In this document: positions 39,143 through 51,100 of the stretch, piece after piece | How positions within the stretch are numbered: position 1 is the first letter of the stretch | Layout of the letters: the number at the start of each line of letters is the position of its first letter | DNA from: Phalacrocorax aristotelis | Taxonomy: Eukaryota > Chordata > Aves > Suliformes > Phalacrocoracidae | Length of the DNA: 64,000 bases | NCBI RefSeq assembly: GCF_949628215.1 | Contig: NC_134280.1 | Coordinates: forward strand, 45,720,621 to 45,784,620 | Direction: 5' to 3' | The notes under the pieces: model-generated | Seen by the model: only the letters and a program-made list of their open reading frames with translations | The model's database searches: none | What the model was told of the DNA's origin: nothing | Made by a program: the position numbers and the translations under genes

Positions 39143-42100
39143 CTGGAATAAGTAATGAAGAATGGGAACACAATCAGAAACCAGACAGATAAGGTGGGAA
39201 GAAAGGGTGGTACAGGGGAGAATACAGTGGTCTCCTTTTAATGTCACCACACAGGTGAACAAAGCTGGTCCCCAATGCAAGGAAAATGCACTAATTAGGA
39301 TGAAAAAAATATCTTCCTGCAAAAAGATGTGCCTTCATCTGGCATCTACATTACAGGCTTTTTAAAGCAAAAAGTGGGATCTCACTAGTGGGATGTTGCT
39401 TGTCTCATTCCTCTTGGTTATGCACATACAGTGAATTGCCAAGTGTCAGACACAGCAGCAGGAACCACAAGTAGATAAGGCTTTATTCAATTTTTAATCC
39501 AGCCAATGAAAGCAGCAGTTCAAAGCTCCAGGTAGACACAATCAAGAGCTACAGCTGAACTCTGCCATTAAACCAGGTGTCTATTACTTGAAAAAAATAG
39601 AATTACCTTTAAAAGAGTCTGCACGGTAAGACAGTATATGTTCACATCACTTACCTCTATAACAGCCACACCGGTGCAGACCCCAAGAATGACACCGAGG
39701 TTGTCCTTCAACCACTTCTCTACTCCATCCATGCATCCCTATGGAGAAAACATTGTCACAACAGAAAGAAGCATGAATCTAAGTATCTCAGGACTGAAAA
39801 TCCATAACACATCTCCTTGCGCATGCAGAGATTATCCTAGTTACATGCTATACCAAGTTTCACAGTAGCTGCATAGTAGGTAGGATCCCTGTCCTACCTT
39901 GCTCAAGTTTCCACAGATACTTCAAGCAATACTGACATGAAAAAAGTGCTCAGAATAATTCCTAGAGGAACAAAGACAATGCAACTTCAGTGGAAGCTTC
40001 ACAGGGTACAGACATACCCACTCACCTGCTTATGAACAGGCCAGTCAGCATCTGTTGCAGTGCTGTTGATAGGGACATCCAGATTACAGAAACGGCTATC
40101 TGCCTGAAAGCCCTTGGAGCTATTGAAGCAGGAGCAGGGATATACAGTCACACTTTCGTTGATAATAATCTTATTTTTTTCCCAGTCCTTTGCTCCAGTC
40201 CAGCCACAGCAGGCAATCTAATAAGCAGAGAGACATCATCATGGTCTTACACTTTGCATTGCTAACATACTGCATGTGAAAACAAACAGGCAGTGGAAGT
40301 AGAACTACACAGGAGGTCTCCACGTAACAACAGCCAGGCCATACAGTTTGCATGAATTAATTACATTAGAACATCACCCTAGTTACCAGAAGATAACTTA
40401 TCCATAAGGCCATGCAGAAGACAGAGGTGTTATTTCCTACCAAATAATCACTCTACAAACAAAACAAGAGTTAAAGGGCCGCTTCTAGCAGACTTTGAGC
40501 ATAGTAGACTGGATTATGCACAGGCCATCCATAAAGTTCTAGCACACCAGTCATGCTAGACTATGAATCCTTCACAAGCCTTACTGCATGAAGCCTAGAT
40601 ACTCAAATTTCAGCAGGCCATGCAGCTTTACATCAATTTTACAGAGCATAATTCTGATTAGTTTTTGCAGACTAAATACTAGCAAACCTCATCTTATCTC
40701 CAGGTGACAATGCTAAACAGAAGTGAAAGTGCAAAACAGATGTTGCTGGTGAGTCAGCTGGAAGAGGACAGTTGTCCAGTGTGACACATTTGCGAGACAC
40801 TTTCAGTCCGTCCAATTCATCATCATATGATGATGGTGAAGGAGATGCAAGGGACGCAAGATATTAATGCATTGACAAGACATCCTGTGTATTTAAAGAT
40901 ATACTATGTAGAATGACTACATAGTCTTCCACTAGTGATGCCATTTCCTTAGGTTTAAATGCTAAGACTTTATTTTTCTTTGAGAAGCACACTTTTTTTT
41001 TTTAATTGGCATGAAGCAGGGACTTTTCATTTTCTGATTCCCAACTGCAAGGTACCACTGATCTTAGCTGTGGCCCCGGGGGACACCAGCAGCCACCGCA
41101 TGATGGCGTCAACATGCTGCTGAGCCCCAGTGATTCACAAGAAGTTTGCACCTGCCTGGCTGCAGTTGGGACTGGCTGGAAGATGGGATGAGAAAAGTTT
41201 TCCATTCGAAGAAACTTTTACATTCCTATACAGCCACGTGATACAACTGCAGTTGCTGGAGGGGAAACCACATCAGAAAGACCAGCAAAGACTATCTTAT
41301 CGTAAGCCCGGATCCCAGTGCTTTCATGGTGGTATAGAGCAGAAGGGCTCTCAAACTGAGGTGGAAGTTTAGGGAAAATCCCCCCTGCTCAGAAAGGAAA
41401 TGTAATGTTTCAGTCTGACATAACATATGTGAGAGCAGGGGTTAACAGTTGAACACCCACACCACGATGAGCATTTGGTTTCTAAACAAGTGTTGAAGAT
41501 CCAGCCTCTAGAACTACCTCTGCCTCACAGAAGTTTGGACTTCAACTTCAAGACTGATCTATAGAACACCCACCCCCTTTCAAATATTCTAGTGTATGAG
41601 AGGAATTAGACTCCTAGCACTTGACTTCACCTCTACAAAACCTTCTTATTCTGTTCTTACATAAAAGAAAGGCTCGGGCAGGATCCTCTCTCCACAGTAG
41701 ACTCAGCCTTCTTGAGTCCACTAGCAAGGAGATGTAACTACAGTGATAAAACCTAAATAAATCATTCTCCCTCCAAGGAGGGGAAATACTGCCGGTCACT
41801 GTTTTGCAGACCTAAGAACAGACAGAAGAAAAATGCTATTACTTGTATTTACTACACACCAGTCCCATGCCAGGCATGTATTTAACCACAACAGCCAGCC
41901 CACCCTCAAGCTTATGGTTTGGTAGTAAACAGCTATCATGACTCCAGGGTGCCTCAACACTGACCTAGTTGCTCAAGCACTGACCCTGATGCTAAAACAG
42001 AAACCATGTGCAGTTGGATGGCTCCCAAGAACGTTGACACTTGTAGAAGAGCCATCACAATAAGCAACATGCCCCAAGTAGTAAGGTGGAACGTGCTGCT

Positions 42101-45100
42101 GACTTGCCGGGCAACAAGCTAGGGACTTTACCTGCTAAAATACTATGCACTGTGGCTTTCACACATGCTAGTATTCTGGAGGCCCTGTAGACAAAGGGAA
42201 GTTTTGGGGTGCCATTTGATAGGCCAAATACATTAGGCTATGCAGCCAATACTAGCTAGTCGTAACAGCCAGCATGCAGGAATGGTTCAGGGTCTCACCT
42301 AGTAACAGCAAGCAAGACAGTTTTCTAGTATGCAGGCACCAAACCTCACAGGCAACTTTGCAGATCAGCCAGATCAATGTGCTACAGTATTGCCTCTTAC
42401 AATCCCCATTTCCCTGTCCTCAGCCTAGTTTTATAGGCCATTTACTGCAGTGACAAATAGCACCATCTGCCTCTTGCTGCCATCCATGACTCACCTGTGT
42501 TTGCACATAGTCCCATGCATCTTCTAAGTTCCTCCCATCATCATCCAAAGTGCCGTAATTTTCAATCACACTTCCAACTATGTGGGACAACTCTCCTCTC
42601 AGCTGGCAAGGAAAAAAGGCAGGAAAGTTAGATTAGTTAATTCCTTGCAGGCTCTTCTTTGGGGCTTAGGGTACATAAACCCCTTCCCTATCAACTGTGT
42701 TAGTCCTGCTGTGGGTCCACTTTCCCCACAGCGGAGAAAAAACAGGGGCTCGGTGTCATGAGTGTGAAAACATTTTGCTTTGCTCTAGCCCCTGTGAATG
42801 AAAAAAAAGTGAAATGTGCAGTAGCTTCTGCTTAAACCTTCTCTAAAGGATCTAAAGGAAACAGTAATAGGTGCTTGGGCTACCACACTCCCACAATACA
42901 GCTATTTTTAAGTTACAGCAAAAAGACAGATAGAACCATGACTAAAATAATTGGAAAATGAGCATTTAATTAGCATACAAAGCAATGCTTAAAGGAAAAA
43001 AAGCAACCAGACAGTGACAAATCCCCCAGACTGAACTTCAAATACCTTACTCTACAGTCTTGTCTATGCTTTTGAGAAGAGGCAATAAATATGACTAACA
43101 GGGTGAAACACAGAATAGGTTTACCAAGATGAAGTCCCACTATGATGACCAGGTGGCATTTCTCCACCCTAGTTTTCAGTGTTGCATAGCCTGTTCCTGG
43201 TTAGAGGAAAGTTGTCCTAGAGAAAATTAGTTCATTCTAGGTCCCCGTTTCCTCCATCAATTTCTTAAGCTTATTTAGGAGATGGGAGACTGCTACTCGG
43301 GTTCCTCAGAAGGTGAGGCTTGGAATAAATTCCTTTGCTTATTGAGTACAACGTTATACTTGTTACAGTGTTGATGGGAAGCACATTTAATACCCAGGGA
43401 AGTTCAGACATCAGATCAAGCAGATCTGATCAGAACAGAAAGGGAGATAAATTTAACTCACAAGAAACCAAAGTTGTGGAGTCCTGGGCAAATAAGTGTT
43501 ATAATGTATGGAGGGCAGCTGGAGATCTACCACAGAAAAACTTGGGATGCTCGGTGGCCATGAAACACAAACAAAAACCCCTATAGGCTCCAGTGGTCCA
43601 GAGTCAGAGAACAGAAGCAATCTTAGAAAAGATGGTTAGAAAATCTTAGAAAAATCCCAACAAGAGAGACAGGAAGATAGTAAAACAATTGTACGACGCA
43701 CAAACTATATCTCTTCAGAAGTGTTATATGCAGCTTCAGTCACTCCAAAAAAAAAAAGCTAAGTGCAAGAAGTAACAAGTACAGATGAGGAGTTATATAT
43801 AGCCTCAGTCTTGAGGGGAAGACAAGATAGCAGCTTTGCTCTGCAATGTAACAGCTGAAGCACCAGTACTTCCCAGCAAGTCCTTGCCCAGGCACATAGA
43901 AGGGCTATAAACCTGATGAGCAATGGAAACAGAACTGGGTATGGTAAGACACAGGCTGAACAACCGCTGCCTGCTCCTAACGAGCTAGAGGTGAAAGGTA
44001 TGTGCAAGCTAAAGGACAACACTGCCTGAAGTACTCAAAGGTAACATATTCCTAACCTTGCACTGCAAGCAAGACTGTGGTCCAGAATCTCAGTCACTGC
44101 AGTTCATCTCCACCACTCAGGGAAGGTATGAGTCACTCTGCTCCTGTATGCAGCTGGGTTTTCCGACATACAGCTAGTGGAAACTTCCCTTTTTCACAAG
44201 GCCTCTCCACAGACTCCTACAACTGCTGCTTCAATATTAAGACAGGAAGTACTACAACTACCTAAACTGCTTGTTAACAGTCTTACCACAAAGCTTAGGT
44301 GTATCAAATCATCCCTTCACCCTCATTCATTATCGAGAGATATTTATAACACCTTTCAGTTTGATGAGGGGTGCAAGCTACCACCCAGTAGACTCATCTT
44401 CTTCCTCCAACCTCATTCTGAAGCTCTTCTCAGCCAGCCTGTACATGAGGACACCTATTATTGCTAGGGATAGACCCAGATCACAAAAGGTTGGAGAGAA
44501 GCATCATTAGACTGCTTGAGGGATGGTATAGTTACATCAGCCTGAACACTAGGATGCTCCCATCCCGTGTCTCACCTTTTTGTCTGTGGTGCTACAGCAT
44601 ATTTCAGATCAGTGGGAACAGTTCTTCCCTTTCCTTCTACTGCTAAATGTTACAAATGACCACGATAAACCCAGGGACACCTAACAAGAGGATGCAGTGC
44701 CTACTGTTAGAGAGAAGCTTCTCTACATCAGCAACTCTTCCTGGAAAAACTGCAGCTCAGCAAACTGGGATCAGCTATGTCAGGCCAGACAGATGAGAGG
44801 TGCATGACCTTTCTTCTCACCATGTCTAGCTCTTCCCCTTTTAATTACTCCATTTCCCCTTTTCCTTCCCTTCCAATCAAGGCAAGCTGACCTGGTTCTC
44901 ACTAAGGAGATTGGCCTTGGCTACTGCCATAAGCCTATCTGTTACTGAACCTCTGAGTTCCACCCTCACCCCTCCCACACACTGCTGCTCCACATGCAGA
45001 GGGAGGGAGGGAAGGAGAGCTGGGTTTGCTGTCCTACCCTAGGCCCATCTGACCACTTAGCTATCAGGCCAGAGAGAACCTAGGGTTACTTCTGCAAGAA

Positions 45101-48100
45101 TCCCAAGCAGTGCCTCTGTTCTCCATCCTAGGACCTCACCACAAGCAGACACAGGGCCTGAACTAGATGTCCCCAGTCACAGCTGCATAGGGAAGCTGTG
45201 TATCTGCTCTTCTACTCTCACACAAGAACAGGCAAGAAGCCTTACAAACAGCTCTGGTTTCAAATTGAGGCATTTAAATTAAAGAAAAACTCAGGCATTC
45301 TTAGGTGTTTCAGAAAATAATTGGAGAAAGGGCAAATATTATGGAAACAATAGCACAGTTCTAGAGAGCACACACACTCAGAGGCAGCTTGTTCACAAGT
45401 TTAACTGGCAAGGCAGCCCAAAGAGGAAACACAGGCACCTGCAGCTGAGCACCCTTCCGCACTCAGCAGAAAGTGGGTGACGAAAGAGCAACAAGCTGGA
45501 AAGGCATATTGAACGCTTAGACAGGCTTTCAAAATCCTCACCATCTTCACCCATTTAAGACCTGTCAGGACTCAGTACTGTGTGGAGCATGATTGCTCTA
45601 AGAAATCACTACCTTTGCTTTCTGGGCTCCTGCTGCTTCCCAGCTCTAGCTAGCCTGGTGTCAGAAGGTACAACCCCACCAGCCCATAACAAGGACATTC
45701 AAAGCCTAGGCACCTGTCGTGGTTTAACCCCAGCCAGTGACTAAGCCCTACAAAGCCACTCACTCACTCCCCCCTGGTGGGATGGGGGAGAGAATTGGAA
45801 GGGTAGAAGTGAGAAAACTCGTGGGTTGAGATAGAGACAGATTGATAGGTAAAGCAAGAGCCACACATGCAGGCAAATCAAGACGAGGAATTCATTCACT
45901 CCTTCCCATCAACAGGCAGGTGTTCAGCCATCTCCAGGAAAGCACAGCTCCATCACATGTAATAGTTACTTGGGAAGTCAAATGCCATCCCTCTGAACAT
46001 CCCCCCTTTCTTTCTTCCCCCAGCTTTATGTGCTGAGTATGACACCATATGGTGTGGGATATCCCTTGGGTCTGCTGGGGTCAGCTGTCCCAGCTGTGTC
46101 CCCCTCACAGATTCTTGTGCATCCCCAGCCCACTCACTGGTGGGCTGGGGTGAGAAGCAGAAAAGGTCCTGCCTCTCTCTATGCAAGCACGGCTCAGCAA
46201 TAACTAAAACATCTCTGTATTACCAACACTGTTTTTGGCACAAATCCAAAACATAGCCTCGTACAAGCTACTATGGAAAAAAATTAACTTTAGCCCAGTC
46301 AAAACCAGTACAGCACCAAAGCTGGACCACTGTCAGAAAGCAGCAGGGCTGCCAGTCTCCCCTTCACACAGGCTTACTGAAGAGGGAGCTGGGGAAAAGC
46401 TGAACACCATAGGCAAGAGCGTAGGTCTTTTGATTCCAGTCTCTGAATGAATCATCAAGGCTTCTTCCATTGTCAGACACCGTCAGTCATCTATCCTGTT
46501 CCCCCTATCCAAGACTCAAGCTAGATCCTTCCCCCAGCATTCACTAGCATCTAGCCTGCACAGGAAAATAGACTCAAAAAACCAGAAAGGGCTCTCACTG
46601 CCCGCCGCTCCCCCCCCCCAAGGCATTTCAGATTCTTAACCTAAGGCATAGTCCACAGCCCCAGGCAAGTTGCTGCTTGCAATCACACAGGCCTGTTTGC
46701 TGCAAACAATAGCTAGCAAGTAGGGCAATTCCAAAAAGACCATGCTCTCCTTCCCTCAAGGCATTTAGGGCCAAGCTGCAGAGAACTATATGAACTAGGC
46801 CAAGAGAGACCTTGCCCAGGCTCTCACATGTTTACGGGCTTGTGATCCACTAGATGTAGGTGAGTAGCAACATTCAGCTCACAAAGCAGAACGCCCTTTG
46901 CGCAGCATTTGTAACATTACTATTTTGTTGTCCCACAAAAAAACCCACACCACTACCCAGTTTCAGTCACCAACTCATGCAGGGAAATGGATGTTGCATC
47001 AATATTCTCCAGTAGAACCAGGCAATTCCTGTCTGAAGGGGCATTTCTCTAGCAATGCCAATGGGGAAGGCAAAGCAGCAGCCTTCCTGTCAGAGACTCA
47101 GTCTTTTAAAGTTACGCTAACTCTATTTCAGCATACTTTCATATGTCAGGGGTGGGGAAGGATTTGACACTGCAAAGGAACAGATATCCCAACAACAAAA
47201 AAATAAAGTGAATCTGTTCAGTAGCTACTAATCAAGAAAAGGGCAGGTAGAGAGGAGTACAACAATAATCCTGTCTACTCTCCTGCAGTGCAGAAATAAA
47301 TACTTCAGTTACCAGAAGTGGAGGAGTGAGTGTCACCTTGCTGCATTCTGGACCCAAGATCCTTTCCTCCACTCTTGTTATTCCTTGTCTTATATTTAAC
47401 CAAGTTCCTGAACTCAGAAAGAAACAAACACATAATAGACATCTACGGACTGGATCTCGAGCAGTTTTCAGTTTGCTTTACTTGTGTTCAGAGCTGCCCT
47501 GGGATGACGTACATGAAGTGAAGCAGAGCGACATGCATAACATCACTGAAGCGCAGCCACAAACCAGTGCGTAGGAGGTTTCAGCCAAGACCTTTCTGAA
47601 ACAGTTTTTCTTAGTGCTCTAGGCAGGTACTTCAGAGGATCCTTGGAATAGAAGGGCTCTAGAAGAGCTCTTCCGTAAATTTTGTTCACTGAGGACTGTA
47701 CAGGAGCATCTGTTCAAAGCCCACCTTCCCCTGATCTCAGCCACATCAGCTCCAAGGGCTGTGCAGAATAACCCCCAGAACTCTTATTCTGTCCCTGGTC
47801 TGACTGAGATTCAAACGAAGAGCTACAGCTCAAAAGCTGGAGTTTTCTAGAGTAGAGTGACAGCTGGAGGAGAAATACCAACAGAAGTATGGAGTTTCAT
47901 GGTTCAAAAAGTCACATTTCCCCACTGCAGGGGAATGCCTATCTCCACACCTCCTCTGAATTCGTCAAAGCTTGCGAATTAGCAGCTTGTTTAAAGCTGT
48001 AACTTTACCTACCAGCTAGCCAATATTTCAGTTTCTCCTTCAGCTCCAGCCAACGCAGAGAGCAAGATACATTCACACCACATTAGGCAAGGAACCCAGC

Positions 48101-51100
48101 CAACAGCTGCTAACAGTCACCACAGTCACTTGTACAAAGCTCGTATCAGCTACACCGGAGGCAGGCACCTTCCTACCACCCGCAAACTTCACCACCAAGC
48201 CCCATCCATAACTTCCTCAACCACCTGTTTTCTGTAACCATCTAGCAGGAGGGTTGGGTTAAGAGGAGCAAGCACAGCCATGCAGTGGTATAGACATACA
48301 GTTATGTGGCAAGGGACAGGGTTACCTACACAACTGGCACCAGAAACTTGCATACCAGGACAGAAGCCAGCAGGGACCCCACAATTATAACTTGCTCCCA
48401 CCATGTGAATGTGGTTCTGAGTTTGGCTGTCAAAGAGCTGGAGACCTGACCGGTCACTGCCTGGGCCAGGGAACCTATAGCCAGGACAGGCTGTTGCAAT
48501 GCACTTAAGTAGGTCAAAAGTTATTCTCTTTACACTGCCAAGCCTATTGAGTTCTAGAAGCACACACTGTGAAACTGCATTCCTGACAAAGATCCACTTC
48601 AAAATGCTACATCACTTGACTTTAAGCTCAGACTGTAGTACAGGAACTGTCAGATACTTGGGTTTGCTCTTGGGGAAAGAGGAGACAGCTCTTCCAATGG
48701 GAGTTTTAGATACAGATGCAGAAGAGCTGAAAGAATGGAACAAGATGACACAGTGAGGGAGGCCAGTCAGAAAAGCAGTCACTCCAGCTGGTAACCGCTA
48801 AAGGCACCAGTGATGGTAACATGGTAGTAATCACTGCTATTACATGCCCAAATAATAGTCCACAGCAGAATCAAGAGGCGTGGTGAAAAGCCTTTCAGGA
48901 ATTTCTTCTTACTGTCTCCACCACCCAAAATTAAGCCAGCATACCAAATGGAGCTTCATAATGCTTGAAAAAGTAGCACTACCAAGGCTGGCAGATAGAG
49001 AAGCAGCCAACTGTAGAGCAAAGCTGCTGAGCTGGGGTAGAGGAAATAAGAATCTAGTTATGCCTGCTAACTGTATAACCCAGTTTGGAAGAAAATTTCC
49101 AGGTGTCTCCTGTTCCCCCAAACCACGGCCAAGGAAAACACAAGCAGTAAGAAACACTTACTGTTTCTTTCTGGAAGTAGATGACCAGTCCAGCAGCAAC
49201 CTGAGTTATGAGGATTACCATCAAGCACGTGAAGTACTAGAAACAAAAGAGAATAGATGACCGCTATCAGCCTTTAGAAAGGTCTTTATATAATAGCACA
49301 AGTTTTAGTAAGATTTCATATACAGGAGAATCCACAACACTGAGCCAACATCTTTGCCTGCAGGCAAGCTCTGCTATCTACAATGGTCTCCCCAGTAAAA
49401 GGCTTAAGTACAAGTATCTACATCAGACACTTCTCCCAAAAGGCCAACAGGAAGACTTCAGGAGGGAGAGGGTTTACAGGCACCCTCTGCGTGTGTCATT
49501 CCAGCTGGGACTCCCTCTCCCACCCCCAGCTCCATTCCCAGCCCTCTCTGACCTCAAGCAGTTGGACTCTGACTACCCCAAACCTCCACGGCAAGAAAAG
49601 TAAATTTTACAAACATATTTCTATTACTATTATTTTTAAAGTAAATTATCTTTTTTAAAAAAATTCCATTTAATTTGTTTGAGGGTCTAAGTTTAAGACT
49701 CACCAGCAAACTGCTTTTAAGGAAAGTTTGACATCTGAGGTTACTTATAAACAGTGGCAGCTACTACCATTACATTAGGAGATGTTCCTAATGCCAGGAC
49801 ATGTTGGCCATACTTGGTTTCCTAAATTGTGTGCTCTGAATAAGCAGGATTCAAGTAGCAGGCTGAGGTGTGTGCACCTAGTGCCGTCTCACTCATCACA
49901 GCCAGAAAATTTCCTATAGGTGAACCGTTTGAAGAGAAGTCCTGACATACAGGACATTCCTAGTCAAGTCTCTCTCAACTCTTACACTTTCCACAGAAGA
50001 TGAACTTTACAACCCAGAAGGACAATATCAATCTTCTCTCTCACTGCCCTTGGTACCTGTCCTTGCATCACTGAGAGCCCAATGCTGACTGGGAAGTCAG
50101 GGTGGGCATGATGAGATACAAAGTCACCTAGGACATCTCTCCCCAGCTGGCAGTCCTCAACCCACTGTTTGCAGAAAGTGTCAGTGACATCCCCTCTCAT
50201 TTTGCAGAGTTACTAGCTCATCATCAGTAATGTCTGAGGAACTGCTGCTGCAGCCTGTTGACTATAGGAGAATTTACTGTGTGCAAATTAAGAATTGGAT
50301 CTAAGTTGACCAAGCAGAAGTACTGCTCCTGTGAGACCTGACCCCAGCTACAGTCCAACAGATATTTTGCAGGTGGATCTAAAATATAGCATGAATTGTC
50401 TCACCAGACCCAAGAGACATCGGATTTCATTGACTACTCCAAGACAGCCCAGGAACCCCATCAGAATGGTGAGAGCCCCAACACTGATGAGGATGTATGC
50501 ACCAGTCTTCAGGGATGGAGATGACATCTCTGTAGGGGCCAGAAGAGGGAACAAAATTAGCACTGACAAAGAACACATATACTATCACCATTTAGAGATT
50601 TGCCTCCATATCTGTTTATAACAGTCTGTTGTCACCTACAAAGAGACCGCACAGAGGCATGTTGAATATGGGGACAGAAGGCTGCTGCTGGGTGTCTTCT
50701 GATGAAGGAAAACTCTCAAAGCCAACCTGCAGGTCTCCATTATCTCAGAGCCAGGAAGACTCAAGGTCACTCCAAACAAATTAACCTTGTTTGGAGAAAG
50801 TTAGCTGCTTACTGGATTTAACTCCCTCATGAATGCACTCTTGAGTGAGAGTAAGATAAAGTATGTTTTACCCCACAACAATTGCCCATTTGCTTCAATT
50901 CCCTTCGCTATCTTCAGGGAATCTTTTTTTCAAGTCCTAAAACCCAATTTTGGTTTGGCTTTTCACTTTAATGCACTATTCCTTGTTCCAGCCATTCTGA
51001 TTTTACTTATCCACTTACAGTCAACAGTGGAACACACAAACTCCATGGACTGAAACGCGATGCAAGAGCTACAGCTAGTGCTGAGCATAGATGATGTGAC

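Larger units (their letters stand above)
42603..49161 (-). other. CD82: CD82 intron 4
   Basis: The largest intron of the gene (6.6 kb). It holds the sense-oriented solo LTR at 45715-46312 and a poly-C run near 46609-46618. No other element was recognised. Confidence 0.85.

Noticed and set aside
48189..48602. A 137-codon minus-strand frame in CD82 intron 4, possibly an extra exon
   Set aside because: It has no tetraspanin similarity, and exons 4 and 5 join in phase without it.
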